Shown: positions 18,564 to 27,765 of the stretch, in pieces | Position numbering within the stretch: the stretch's first letter is position 1 | Layout: every line of letters begins with the position of its first letter | NCBI GenBank assembly: GCA_019694895.1 | Contig: JAIBBA010000010.1 | Location: forward strand, 1 to 46,127 | Length of the DNA: 46,127 nucleotides | DNA from: Chitinophagales bacterium | Lineage (GTDB): Bacteria > Bacteroidota > Bacteroidia > Chitinophagales > BACL12 | Direction: 5' to 3' | Notes under the pieces: generated by a model | Told to the model about the DNA's origin: nothing | What the model saw: the letters and a program-made list of their open reading frames with translations, nothing else | Databases searched by the model: none | Position numbers and translations under genes: made by a program

Positions 18564-19408
18564 TTAAACCACTTTTGATCACTGCGCTCTCGTTTAGCGC
18601 GCTTGTCCCGGGGACCAACGAAGACTTTTCGTCCGGGCGTGTGGTAACACCTTCAGAAAGTTGTGAAATACCACATATGGCTTTCCAGGGAGGTGAATCG
18701 CTGACCTATAAAGTGTATTATAATTGGGGAACACTATGGCTTAGTGGTGGTGAAGTGTACTTCAAACTTACTGAAGAATCCTTCAAAGGAATTCCGGTAT
18801 TGCACGCTTCAGGTGAGGCTATCAGTTACAAATCGTTCGACTGGTTTTTTAAAGTGCGCGATAAGGCCGATACTTACATGAATAAACAAACATTGCAGTC
18901 TTATAAATTCAGTCGCGATGTATATGAAGGTGGATATACTTTTTATCGTTCCTATGATTGGGATCGTGAAAAAAATATCATCTATTCATACCAGGATAAC
19001 CACAAAGGCAAGAAAGAAACTAAAACAATTTATAATGCAGATCCATGCGGTGTCGATTTATTGAGCACATTTTATTGGATTCGTACTATTGATTATAGCG
19101 GATTGAAAAAAGGAGATAAAGTACCTGTAAAAATGGCTATTGATGATGCACAATATGATATGTACGTGCGCTATGATGGCAAAGAAGTGTATGAAACTAA
19201 ACTCGGTAAATTCAATTGTGTGAAATTAAAACCATTGTTGCAGGAAGGCAAAGTATTTAAAGAAGGTGAAGGTATGACCATATGGGTTACCGATGATCAA
19301 AACAGAATTCCGGTGCGCATTGAATCAGACCTGCGTGTTGGACGCATCACCTGCGACCTTAAATCGTATGGTGGCAACAAATTCCCGTTCACTTCGAAAG
19401 TGAATTAA
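18560..19408 (+). CDS. DUF3108 domain-containing exported protein
   Basis: The 282-residue protein has a short N-terminal hydrophobic segment (LLITALSFSALVPG) that could be a signal peptide, followed by GGESLTYKVYYNWGTLWLSGGEV, the characteristic opening of DUF3108 proteins in Bacteroidota. The domain is predicted to be all-beta and periplasmic or outer-membrane associated. No catalytic residues are recognisable. It overlaps the upstream membrane protein gene by 4 bases and is followed by a clear terminator. Function unknown. Confidence 0.82.
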   Translation: MIKPLLITALSFSALVPGTNEDFSSGRVVTPSESCEIPHMAFQGGESLTYKVYYNWGTLWLSGGEVYFKLTEESFKGIPVLHASGEAISYKSFDWFFKVRDKADTYMNKQTLQSYKFSRDVYEGGYTFYRSYDWDREKNIIYSYQDNHKGKKETKTIYNADPCGVDLLSTFYWIRTIDYSGLKKGDKVPVKMAIDDAQYDMYVRYDGKEVYETKLGKFNCVKLKPLLQEGKVFKEGEGMTIWVTDDQNRIPVRIESDLRVGRITCDLKSYGGNKFPFTSKVN

Positions 19409-19436
19409 TTACCAAGGCTGTTGTGCTTATCTATAT

Positions 19437-19466
19437 AAGACCTCCTTCTTGTAGGGAGGTCTTTTT
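19437..19466 (+). terminator. Rho-independent terminator after the DUF3108 gene
   Basis: AAGACCTCC (19437-19445) pairs with GGAGGTCTT (19455-19463), a 9-bp perfect stem with a 9-base loop, followed by a T run (19462-19466). The minus-strand side lacks a good T tract, so it mainly serves the plus-strand gene. Confidence 0.85.
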
Positions 19467-19484
19467 ATTTGTATGCCTTCAGCG

Positions 19485-20384
19485 TTACAAAAAACTTAGC
19501 TTACCACCGGAAGTGGTAACACTGAGAGCTGCCTGTGTCCCTAATCGAATAGGAAGGTTGTGTTCGATATGCCCTGCCGGAAAATTAAAACAAACCGGAA
19601 TGTTCAGGTGCGCAACATGCTCCAATATGATCTCTTCAATTTCCATTCCGAAGGGAACAGGATTGTCTTTCATGTCGCTCATTCCGCCAACAATTAATCC
19701 TTTTATATGATCCAGTTTTCCAGCAAGCTTCATACTCATCATCATACGATCGATGTGATATTTGTATTCATCAAGATCTTCAATAAATAATATTTTTCCA
19801 GCAGTTGAAAATCCATAGCGCGTACCTAACAAACTATATAAAATGGAAAGATTTCCGCCTACTAAAATTCCGGAAGCTTCGCCTATCTTATTATAGGATG
19901 TTGCCTCTGAGGAAATGGTAATTGATTCACTCTTTAAAATTGCATTTATTTGTGCGATAGCATCTGAGGTGTTTGTTGGAAAGCTGTAAGGCATAGAACA
20001 ATGCAGTGTTGGCAGTCCGAGTTTGTCGTTAATATGTGCGTGTAAAATAGTGATATCGCTAAATCCACATATCCATTTTGGAAATTGCGTGAACAATGTA
20101 AAATCTAATCGATCGATGATCCTGATGGTGCCGTAACCTCCTCGCAAACAAAATATTGCTTTAATGGTATTATCGTCGAGCATCATTTGCAGGTCGGAAG
20201 CGCGCGCTTTATCCGTACCGGCAAGCTGACCGTTTTTTGATAAGGCGTGTTTGCCAACAACGGGAATAAATCCCCATTCGCTGATTTGCGCCATGGCTAT
20301 ATCGACCGTTTCTTGTTCAATCCAACGCGCGGTTGCTACCAATCCAATCTTATCTCCTTGTTTGAGTATCATACTGTTGCGCAT
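19485..20384 (-). CDS. LD-carboxypeptidase (peptidase family S66)
   Basis: S66 enzymes remove the terminal D-alanine from murein tetrapeptides during cytoplasmic recycling; some instead cleave microcin-type conjugates. I chose the ATG at 20384 (MRNSMILKQGDKIGLVATAR) because its distance to the conserved GDKIG matches homologues; a longer in-frame start at 20426 would overlap metG. The S66 features are present: CLRGGYGTIRIIDRLDF, GFSDITILH with the nucleophile serine, LFIEDLDEYKYHIDRM with the glutamate, and FPAGHIEHNLP with the histidine. It has no signal peptide. It is divergent from metG, and the metG promoter element lies 8 bases beyond this start. Confidence 0.9.
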   Translation of the reverse strand: MRNSMILKQGDKIGLVATARWIEQETVDIAMAQISEWGFIPVVGKHALSKNGQLAGTDKARASDLQMMLDDNTIKAIFCLRGGYGTIRIIDRLDFTLFTQFPKWICGFSDITILHAHINDKLGLPTLHCSMPYSFPTNTSDAIAQINAILKSESITISSEATSYNKIGEASGILVGGNLSILYSLLGTRYGFSTAGKILFIEDLDEYKYHIDRMMMSMKLAGKLDHIKGLIVGGMSDMKDNPVPFGMEIEEIILEHVAHLNIPVCFNFPAGHIEHNLPIRLGTQAALSVTTSGGKLSFL

Positions 20385-20392
20385 AGAATGTG

Positions 20393-20400
20393 TAATTTTG
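20393..20400 (+). promoter_or_regulatory. Candidate -7 promoter element for metG
   Basis: TAATTTTG matches TAnnTTTG and ends 20 bases before the metG start codon. No TTG at 19-21 bases upstream. The position supports the shorter start chosen for the divergent carboxypeptidase gene. Confidence 0.45.
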
Positions 20401-20420
20401 CGTCCAAAATTGCCTAAATC

Positions 20421-22499
20421 TTGCAAGAACCTAAAAGATATTTGATCACATCCGCACTTCCGTATGCCAATGGTCCATTACATATTGGACATGTGGCCGG
20501 TGCGTATCTGCCTGCCGACATCTATGTGCGTTATCTGCGTAAACAGGGAAAAGACGTGGTTTTTATCTGTGGTTCCGATGAACATGGTGCTGCCATCACC
20601 ATACAGGCAAAGAAAGAAAATACAACGCCTAAGGCAATTATCGATAAGTACAACGCCATCATCAGCAAAGCATTCAGCGACCTGGGTATCAGTTTTGATA
20701 TTTATCATAGAACGAGTGCGCCTATTCATCATGAGACCTCGCAGGAGTTTTTTAAGACACTGCACGATAAAGGGGTGTTTGAAGAGCGCGAAAGTGAGCA
20801 GTATTATGACGAGGAATTTAAACAGTTTCTTGCCGACAGATATATCAAAGGAACCTGTCCTGTATGTGCAAATCCAAATGCTTATGGCGATCAGTGCGAG
20901 AAATGCGGAACGTCACTTTCACCAACCGACTTGATAGAACCCGTTTCTACGCTTAGCAATAAGCCGCCGGTTAAGCGAAAAACCACCCATTGGTATCTGC
21001 CACTTAACAAATTTCAGGATTGGCTGCAAAGTTGGATTGTGGAAGGAGAGGGTAGAACTGAAGAATGGAAAAAGAATGTACTAGGTCAATGTGCAAGCTG
21101 GTTGAAAGAGGGCTTACACCCGAGGGCAATTACGCGCGACCTTGATTGGGGTGTGAAGGTGCCATTGCCAAATTCTGAAGGTAAAGTGCTTTATGTTTGG
21201 CTGGATGCTCCGATTGGTTATATCAGCGCTACCAAGCAATGGGCATTGAATACGGGAAAGGACTGGGAGCCGTATTGGAAAAGTGCCGACACCAAATTAT
21301 TGCATTTCATAGGCAAGGATAATATTGTATTCCATTGTCTCATTTTCCCTTGTATTCTTAAAAGTCATGGCGAATACATACTTCCTACAAATGTACCCGC
21401 CAATGAATTCATGAATCTCGAGGGCGATAAAATGTCGACTTCCCGAAACTGGAATGTGCAGGTGCATGAATTTCTTGAGGAGTTTCCGGGGAAGGAAGAC
21501 GTGCTTAGATATGTGCTGTGTGCCAATATGCCTGAGACAAAAGATAGTGAGTTCACATGGAAGGATTATCAGGCAAGGAATAACAATGAGCTGGTTGCCA
21601 TTTTCGGAAACTATGCCAATAGGGTGATGGTGCTGACAGAAAAGTATTATGGCTCAAAAGTGCCGGCTCAGGTGGATTCTGTAGAGCAAGATGCTTATGT
21701 AGTGGCTTACCGTGCTCAAGTAGCTCAACTTTTTAATGATTACTGCACAGGCATCGAATCTTACAGGTTCAGAGATGCTTTGATGGCTTTCATGGATATT
21801 GTTCGCCTTGGCAACAAGCTGCTTACCGACTTTGAACCATGGAAACTATATAAGACAGATCCAATCCGAACAGAAGGCGTTTTGCGCATTTGCCTGGAGA
21901 GTTTGTATGATATGGCCACCTTATGTGAGCCTTTGCTTCCTTTCAGTGCCGGAAGGCTGAACGCTTATTTCAATCTACCCGCAGCTCCCAAAATGGCGGT
22001 TGGCGGGGTGAATTTAACCAGCGGCGCCGGATTGGGTTCGCCATTCTATTTGTTCGAAAAGATTGAAGATCAGGTCATCCAGTCTAAACTAGACGCCCTG
22101 GAGTCTATACGGAGGTCGCGGGAAGCAGTCACAGCAGCGGAAACTACTATTATTGCGGCCAATCCGATCAAGGAAGCCATTAGCTATGACGACTTTTCTA
22201 AGCTTGATTTGCGTTCAGGTGTGGTTTTAAGTGCCGAGCGTATTGCGGGAGCTGACAAGCTGCTGAAACTTACGGTAGACTTAGGTTTCGAGGTGAGAAC
22301 CATCGTTTCGGGCATAGCTTTACATTTCAGTCCGGAAGCGCTTACAGGCAAAAAAGTGGTGGTACTGGCCAATCTGCTCCCCCGCAAGATGAGGGGAGTG
22401 GAGAGCAATGGCATGATACTGATGGCTGAAGGTAAGGATGGTGCGCTCCATTTCGTTGCCGCGGAAGGAAATGCCGGTCCCGGGGACTCCATAAGTTAA
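20421..22499 (+). CDS. metG: Methionyl-tRNA synthetase with C-terminal tRNA-binding domain
   Basis: MetG charges tRNA-Met. The 692-residue protein has the class I HIGH motif (HIGH at residues 21-24), a zinc-binding knuckle (CPVC then CEKCG), the KMSTS loop (337-341) and the anticodon-binding helical domain. The last 110 residues (FSKLDLRSGVVLSAERIAGADKL...) form the EMAP-II/Trbp111-like OB fold seen in dimeric MetRS. Nothing is missing. A small 6-bp hairpin (22530-22551) lies after the stop but has no T tract, so a clear terminator before the polysaccharide operon was not found. Confidence 0.98.
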   Translation: MQEPKRYLITSALPYANGPLHIGHVAGAYLPADIYVRYLRKQGKDVVFICGSDEHGAAITIQAKKENTTPKAIIDKYNAIISKAFSDLGISFDIYHRTSAPIHHETSQEFFKTLHDKGVFEERESEQYYDEEFKQFLADRYIKGTCPVCANPNAYGDQCEKCGTSLSPTDLIEPVSTLSNKPPVKRKTTHWYLPLNKFQDWLQSWIVEGEGRTEEWKKNVLGQCASWLKEGLHPRAITRDLDWGVKVPLPNSEGKVLYVWLDAPIGYISATKQWALNTGKDWEPYWKSADTKLLHFIGKDNIVFHCLIFPCILKSHGEYILPTNVPANEFMNLEGDKMSTSRNWNVQVHEFLEEFPGKEDVLRYVLCANMPETKDSEFTWKDYQARNNNELVAIFGNYANRVMVLTEKYYGSKVPAQVDSVEQDAYVVAYRAQVAQLFNDYCTGIESYRFRDALMAFMDIVRLGNKLLTDFEPWKLYKTDPIRTEGVLRICLESLYDMATLCEPLLPFSAGRLNAYFNLPAAPKMAVGGVNLTSGAGLGSPFYLFEKIEDQVIQSKLDALESIRRSREAVTAAETTIIAANPIKEAISYDDFSKLDLRSGVVLSAERIAGADKLLKLTVDLGFEVRTIVSGIALHFSPEALTGKKVVVLANLLPRKMRGVESNGMILMAEGKDGALHFVAAEGNAGPGDSIS

Positions 22500-22635
22500 A
22501 TATTTACATATTAGCGAAATCACGCAACTAAGACGCTTTACTGTTCGTCTTGGAGGGGTTGTTCATTACTGAAACCCTTGATATGAAAGGAAAAATTGTT
22601 TTTCGTCGTATACCGACCGATTGTAAGAATACCCT

Positions 22636-22643
22636 TATCTTTG
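22636..22643 (+). promoter_or_regulatory. Candidate -7 promoter element for the sulfated-polysaccharide operon
   Basis: TATCTTTG, the same -7 sequence as at rpsP and rplS, ends 20 bases before the start codon of the export gene. A TTG at 19-21 bases upstream is missing, so regulation by another factor is possible. The 164-base gap after metG holds no other gene; I saw no ops/JUMPstart-like element. Confidence 0.6.
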
Positions 22644-22663
22644 CACGAAATTTTAAAAACTCT

Positions 22664-25060
22664 ATGAAGAAGTTTTCTTCAATAACCTTACTTCTATTAG
22701 TTGTAGGCTTCACCCAAACCCTGAATGCACAGAGCACTCCCATAGTTCCGGGAGTATCGTCTTCGACATTAGAATCACTTGGATTTGACTCTGCCGAGAT
22801 TGATGCCATCATGAGCACAACAGGTAGTTCAACTTCTACTGCTGTTGAAGCAGCGGCACAGATTCAGGATGCTCAGCAAAGTGCAGTTCAGGCTGCTAAC
22901 AATCAGCTGAATACTTTAGCACCCAACACGGCAACATTGCCTCCACCGGTAGTTGAGCAGGTGATTGAGCAGGCGATATCAAATGATACTCCTTCAAGCG
23001 CTCCGGCAGGAATTTGGGGTCAGGATATTTTCCGCAATGGCTCTATCGATCTATTTGATAAGGTTCCGAATGCAAAAGTTAGCGATAACTATATCATTGG
23101 CGCCGGTGATCAGATAAATGTTTCTATTTACGGTTGGGCTTACTATAATGGTAATCTTACTGTAAGTGAAGATGGTTACATCACCACCGTTGAAACGGGT
23201 CGCATTTATTTGAAGGGACTTACTTTCAGTGCAGCACGTCAGCTTGTTCGTCAGCGTTTTGCATCTTCTTTCGACCTTGTGCATTCGACATTCGATATGA
23301 CATTAACATATTCAAAGACGATAAAAGTTAGTATTGTCGGAGAAGTAGTTAAACCGGGCACATATAATATTTCATCTGTTAATACTGCATTCAATGCATT
23401 AGTTGCAGCAGGAGGTGTTACTGATATCGGTTCAGTTCGTAACATTCAGGTGAAAAGAAATGGTAAGGTTATTAAGACACTCGATGTTTATCAATTTTTG
23501 ATGAATCCGGGTTCCACTGATGACACTTATCTTGAAGCAAATGATTATATCATTGTGAATGGCATTGGTCGCGTAGTTGATGTGCAGGGAGAAATTAATC
23601 GCCCTTTGAAATATGAATTAGTAAAAGGTGAGAACTTAAACGAACTCATTGCATATGCAGGCGGTCTTCGTTCAACTGCTTATAAGCGTAACGTAACTAT
23701 TTTCCGTTACATCAATAACGAGAATGTGGTATTGGATTTCAACCTCGACAGTCTTGAGCGCGAGCGAGTGAATTTCCCATTGTTGGATGGAGATAAAATC
23801 ACTTTTGCAAGAATTCCAGAGGTAGTTGAGAATATTGTTACTATTCAAGGTAGTTGTCGTTTCCCCGGAAACTATCAGCTTACAGAAGATATGCGTATTT
23901 CTGATCTCATAGCGAAAGCTAAAGGTTTGAATTATGATGCGTATACTGATCGTGCATATTTAATTCGCAAGAATGACAAATTGAACGATGTGTATATTCC
24001 ATTCGATTTGCAGGAAGTTATAGATAATCCGAATTCTGCATTCAACTTCAAATTAACAAAATTTGATGTGATTGATATCTTCAGCAAACAGGAATTCCGT
24101 GAAACATTCAACGTTTCTATTTCAGGATCCGTGAAGGTTCCAGGTATATTCCCATACTATGAAAAAATGACACTGAAAGATCTGTTGTATTATTCAGGAG
24201 GTTTGAAGGTGGAAGCGGCTAATAGCCGAATTGAGATTTCTCGTATTGTGAATTTCAATGAAGCGAATTCTGACAATGAACCTACACGTGTAGTTATTCA
24301 ATCTATCAGCATTGGCAAGCAACTTGAATTGGAAGATGGTGCAAACACTTTCCAATTGCAACCATACGATCAGGTATTTGTTCGCAATACACCTGAATTC
24401 GAATATCAGAAAAATGTTACAGTACTTGGCGAGGTTAAATTCCCGGGTGTATATACACTTACATCACGCACCGAAACACTTGCTGATGTGATAGAACGCG
24501 CAGGCGGACTTACACAGTGGGCATATGCTGAAGGTGCAACAATGAACAGAAATGATGTTGCTTCTACACTGGTATTCCTTCATAAAGCATTGGAAAATCC
24601 TGAATCAAAATATAACTATGTATTACGTGAAGGAGATGTGATTACTGTTCCTAAAGCAGGTGATCTGGTAGCTTTGAAAGGTGAAATTAAATATCCGTTT
24701 GTTGGCGATCCGGGCACTGTAATTGTTCCATTTGAAAAAGGTCGTTCTGCTCGTTTCTTTATCAAGAAATATGGTAAAAACTTTGATGATGATGCTAAGC
24801 GCAGTGAAACCTATATCGTTGAACCGAATGGTTATGTGCGCAGAACGCATAATCTCTTATTCATACATTTTTACCCTCGAGTAAAGGTAAAAGGTTGTCA
24901 GGTAGTTGTTCCACAGAAACCTGAAGAAAAGCCGGATGCACCTGAAGCGCCATCAGCACCAAGGGAGCCATTTGACTGGAATACCTTTGCCACTACACTT
25001 AGTGCAGGTATTCTGAGCTTTGCAACTATATATGTATTGATCTTAAAAGTACCATCATAA
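22664..25060 (+). CDS. Outer-membrane polysaccharide export protein with multiple SLBB domains
   Basis: I start at the ATG at 22664, which gives the signal peptide MKKFSSITLLLLVVGFTQTLNAQ and follows a promoter element; an upstream in-frame ATG at 22550 has no such signal. The 798-residue protein contains a Poly_export domain (about 138-215; YIIGAGDQINVSIYG and VSEDGYITTVETGRIYL), then repeated SLBB modules (for example VSIVGEVVKPGTYNIS, VTIQGSCRFPGNYQL, VSISGSVKVPGIFPYY, VTVLGEVKFPGVYTL), a Pro-rich stretch and a C-terminal hydrophobic helix. This is the Wza/OPX class that forms the exit channel for capsule or exopolysaccharide. Unlike Wza there is no lipobox cysteine. It heads a thirteen-gene operon. 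Confidence 0.92.
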   Translation: MKKFSSITLLLLVVGFTQTLNAQSTPIVPGVSSSTLESLGFDSAEIDAIMSTTGSSTSTAVEAAAQIQDAQQSAVQAANNQLNTLAPNTATLPPPVVEQVIEQAISNDTPSSAPAGIWGQDIFRNGSIDLFDKVPNAKVSDNYIIGAGDQINVSIYGWAYYNGNLTVSEDGYITTVETGRIYLKGLTFSAARQLVRQRFASSFDLVHSTFDMTLTYSKTIKVSIVGEVVKPGTYNISSVNTAFNALVAAGGVTDIGSVRNIQVKRNGKVIKTLDVYQFLMNPGSTDDTYLEANDYIIVNGIGRVVDVQGEINRPLKYELVKGENLNELIAYAGGLRSTAYKRNVTIFRYINNENVVLDFNLDSLERERVNFPLLDGDKITFARIPEVVENIVTIQGSCRFPGNYQLTEDMRISDLIAKAKGLNYDAYTDRAYLIRKNDKLNDVYIPFDLQEVIDNPNSAFNFKLTKFDVIDIFSKQEFRETFNVSISGSVKVPGIFPYYEKMTLKDLLYYSGGLKVEAANSRIEISRIVNFNEANSDNEPTRVVIQSISIGKQLELEDGANTFQLQPYDQVFVRNTPEFEYQKNVTVLGEVKFPGVYTLTSRTETLADVIERAGGLTQWAYAEGATMNRNDVASTLVFLHKALENPESKYNYVLREGDVITVPKAGDLVALKGEIKYPFVGDPGTVIVPFEKGRSARFFIKKYGKNFDDDAKRSETYIVEPNGYVRRTHNLLFIHFYPRVKVKGCQVVVPQKPEEKPDAPEAPSAPREPFDWNTFATTLSAGILSFATIYVLILKVPS

Positions 25061-25090
25061 CTGTAATTGCTCAGATAAGCAACCACAACT

Positions 25091-26236
25091 ATGCAATACG
25101 ATCGTCCGTATAATGATGAAATAAACATTGGTGACCTCTTTACTAAATTTGGAGAGTATCGCAGGTACCTTGTAAAAAAATGGTGGGTGATTCTTATAGC
25201 CGCAATTTTGTTGGCAATAGGATTGCGATTCTTCGCTGTTTGGAAAAAGGAATATTATATTTCTCATGCCGATTTCGCGGTTAAAGGAACTGAAGGTTCG
25301 TCAACCTCATCACTGGCATCTTTGGCGAGCTCATTTGGTATTGGTATCACAACCGGTACAGAGTTTACCAATGAGTTGTTCCTTGGAATTCTTCAATCAC
25401 GTACCCTTGTTAAGGAGGCGTTGATGGAGAAGCGCACCTTGACAGTAAAGAAGGGTGTTGCACCTCGTGAGGACTATTTGGCCAATTTCTATGTAGAGAT
25501 GTATCCACGATGGGCTAAAAAGAAAAAGGTTAAAAACTTCAAACTGGAACATGGCTCATTAGATTCATTGACCGTTTATGAGGATAGCTGTCTTACTGTT
25601 ATTTATGATGAGATTATTGAAAATGATATCTCAACAGAATTCAGTGATGACCTTGGTATGAATCAAATGGAAGTGTCTTCCCTTAGTAGAGATTTTTCTT
25701 ACTATCTGGCAGATTACCTCGCTTATGCAGGTTCTAATTACTATATCAATGCACAAGTAGTCAACGAGCAAAAAACTGTTAACCTGATGTCCGAAAAAGC
25801 GGACTCACTCAGAGCGTTACTTGATGGGAAAGAGGAATTGTTGGCAAGGATTCAGGATGGAAGTGCTTATCAGGTTAAACTTTCCGGATATGTGAACCAG
25901 AACAGGTTGATTCGTGAAATAGGACTTATCACCACTGAATATTCTACTACTTACGCACAGTTGCAATTAGCGCTTTTCGATCTTCAAAACAAGACACCGC
26001 TTGTGGATATGATTGATCAACCGAAGTTTGCTACCATTAAAGAAAAAGAGCAAACTACGATGTTCATGATCATTGGATTTATTTTGGGAACTATACTTAC
26101 AAGCATCGTATTAGCTTTCAGAAAGTATATTCGTGATAGCGTAGAAGAAGCTCGTCAGAAGCAACTTGTTATTGAAAAATACCATAAAGAACAGGAAAGT
26201 CAGTCTTTAATAGACACTGACAGTAACAAAATTTGA
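25091..26236 (+). CDS. Wzz-like chain-length/polysaccharide copolymerase protein
   Basis: The 381-residue protein has two membrane segments, one near the N-terminus (WWVILIAAILLAIGLRFF) and one near the C-terminus (MFMIIGFILGTILTSIVLAF), with a large periplasmic region between. GSSTSSLASLASSFGI after the first segment is typical of Wzz/PCP proteins. No tyrosine-kinase domain follows, so it resembles PCP-1 or split PCP-2 proteins rather than Wzc. In Wzy-type export this class sets chain length and connects the polymerase with the outer-membrane exporter, which here is the gene 30 bases upstream. Confidence 0.85.
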   Translation: MQYDRPYNDEINIGDLFTKFGEYRRYLVKKWWVILIAAILLAIGLRFFAVWKKEYYISHADFAVKGTEGSSTSSLASLASSFGIGITTGTEFTNELFLGILQSRTLVKEALMEKRTLTVKKGVAPREDYLANFYVEMYPRWAKKKKVKNFKLEHGSLDSLTVYEDSCLTVIYDEIIENDISTEFSDDLGMNQMEVSSLSRDFSYYLADYLAYAGSNYYINAQVVNEQKTVNLMSEKADSLRALLDGKEELLARIQDGSAYQVKLSGYVNQNRLIREIGLITTEYSTTYAQLQLALFDLQNKTPLVDMIDQPKFATIKEKEQTTMFMIIGFILGTILTSIVLAFRKYIRDSVEEARQKQLVIEKYHKEQESQSLIDTDSNKI

Positions 26237-26262
26237 TAGTGAGTTAAAATTCGGAACCTGCC

Positions 26263-27762
26263 ATGATTTTTAACTCATTACAATTCCTGATTTTTTTACC
26301 GGTAGCCATCTTCCTGTACTTCTCTATTCCGTACAAGTGGCGTTGGTTATTTCTGTTATTTTCAAGTTACTACTTTTATATGAGCTGGAAGGCCGAGTAT
26401 GCCTTCCTGATTGTATTCTCAACAACAGTTGATTATTTAACAGCCAACGCAATGGCGAAGCAAACCGATAAACGGAAGCGGCGACCATATATGTTGATCA
26501 GTTTGTTTTCGAATCTGGGTTTATTGTTCTCATTTAAGTATTTCAACTTCTTTAATGACGCTACTCGGGCAGTATTCGATTCGTTCGACATTTTCTATAA
26601 TGTTCCTGAATTCAACTTGTTTTTACCGGTAGGTATTTCATTTTATACCTTTCAGGCACTGAGTTATACCATTGATGTTTATCGCGGCGATGTAAAAGCT
26701 GAGAAACACTTTGGATATTTTGCTTTATTTATTTCTTATTGGCCTCAGCTTGTTGCCGGCCCTATTGAACGTCCGGGAGATTTACAGCCCCAATTGAAAA
26801 GAAATCATGATTTCGATTACGACCGCGTTAAAAAAGGTCTCACCAGGATTTTATACGGATTTTTCAAGAAAGTTGTCATTGCCGACAGATTGGGAATATT
26901 TGTTCAGGCGGTGTATGGTCAGTCGAATGGAATGGGAGGTTGGAATTATCCTTCGTTTGAACATGGCGGATGGCCGGTAGTTATCGCAACTTGGTTATTT
27001 GCTATTCAGGTGTATTGCGACTTCAGTGGGTATTGCGATATTGCTATAGGATCTGCGAAAATCATGGGGCATAATCTGACCGACAACTTCCGAACGCCAT
27101 ACTTCTCGAAATCGATACGAGAATTCTGGGAGCGATGGCATATTACATTAACGGTCTGGGTGCGAGATTATCTGTATATTCCTTTAGGAGGAAGCAGAGT
27201 CTCCTTTGGAAGAATGTTATTCAATAACTGGTTTACATTAACCGTGATGGGTTTCTGGCATGGGGCTAACCTGACATATGTAATGTTCGGTTTTATCCAT
27301 GGTTTTTATATTGTAGTAAGTAGGGTTAGAGATAAATATATGCCAAAAATGGTACTGGCAAAGTGGATACCGAATATGCCAATTCTGGTAAATGTTTTGT
27401 TGATGATCTGGATTTTTAATCTAACCTGTATTCCGGATATATTTTTTAGATCGAATTCTATAAGTGATGCGTGGCATATTATCGGCCAGATGTTCAAGGC
27501 AAGTACCATGCATGAATTTATTTATAACAGTGCACCAAAAGGAGCAGTTCCTAGTGTAATTGAATTTTGGATCAGTCTGGTATTTATTGCTATGCTGTTA
27601 TTCATCGATTATAATTTGTATATTCGTAAAAGTGCAACCATTGAAGATCAGGTGGCTATTCGCCCTTGGTATACGCGCTGGAGTTTTTATATAATATTCC
27701 TGGTAATCGTAGCATGTTTTGCAGTTACCACTAAATCAGCATTTATCTATTTCGCATTCTAA
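26263..27762 (+). CDS. MBOAT-family O-acyltransferase (AlgI-like)
   Basis: The 499-residue multi-spanning protein carries the motifs of AlgI/PatA-type membrane-bound O-acyltransferases: PVGISFYTFQALSYTIDVYRG, SREFWERWHITLTVW-like sequence (H293) and GFWHGANLTYVMFG with the invariant H333. AlgI-class proteins move acetyl groups across the inner membrane so that polysaccharides can be O-acetylated in the periplasm. The next gene (3-base gap) encodes an SGNH-type protein, the usual partner that completes transfer. I therefore infer O-acylation, probably acetylation, of the exported glycan. Confidence 0.93.
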   Translation: MIFNSLQFLIFLPVAIFLYFSIPYKWRWLFLLFSSYYFYMSWKAEYAFLIVFSTTVDYLTANAMAKQTDKRKRRPYMLISLFSNLGLLFSFKYFNFFNDATRAVFDSFDIFYNVPEFNLFLPVGISFYTFQALSYTIDVYRGDVKAEKHFGYFALFISYWPQLVAGPIERPGDLQPQLKRNHDFDYDRVKKGLTRILYGFFKKVVIADRLGIFVQAVYGQSNGMGGWNYPSFEHGGWPVVIATWLFAIQVYCDFSGYCDIAIGSAKIMGHNLTDNFRTPYFSKSIREFWERWHITLTVWVRDYLYIPLGGSRVSFGRMLFNNWFTLTVMGFWHGANLTYVMFGFIHGFYIVVSRVRDKYMPKMVLAKWIPNMPILVNVLLMIWIFNLTCIPDIFFRSNSISDAWHIIGQMFKASTMHEFIYNSAPKGAVPSVIEFWISLVFIAMLLFIDYNLYIRKSATIEDQVAIRPWYTRWSFYIIFLVIVACFAVTTKSAFIYFAF

Positions 27763-27765
27763 AAC

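Noticed and set aside
20385..20426. Longer start for the LD-carboxypeptidase
   Set aside because: It would overlap the start of metG and its promoter element, and the added residues have no match to the family's opening.
22530..22551. Hairpin AAGACG/CGTCTT after metG as a terminator
   Set aside because: The stem has only 6 bp and is followed by GGAGGGG instead of T residues.
22550..22663. N-terminal extension of the polysaccharide export protein
   Set aside because: The extension precedes the promoter element and would hide the clear signal peptide that begins at 22664.
22500..22663. ops/JUMPstart-type antitermination element upstream of the polysaccharide operon
   Set aside because: No sequence close to the ops core was found in the 164-base gap.
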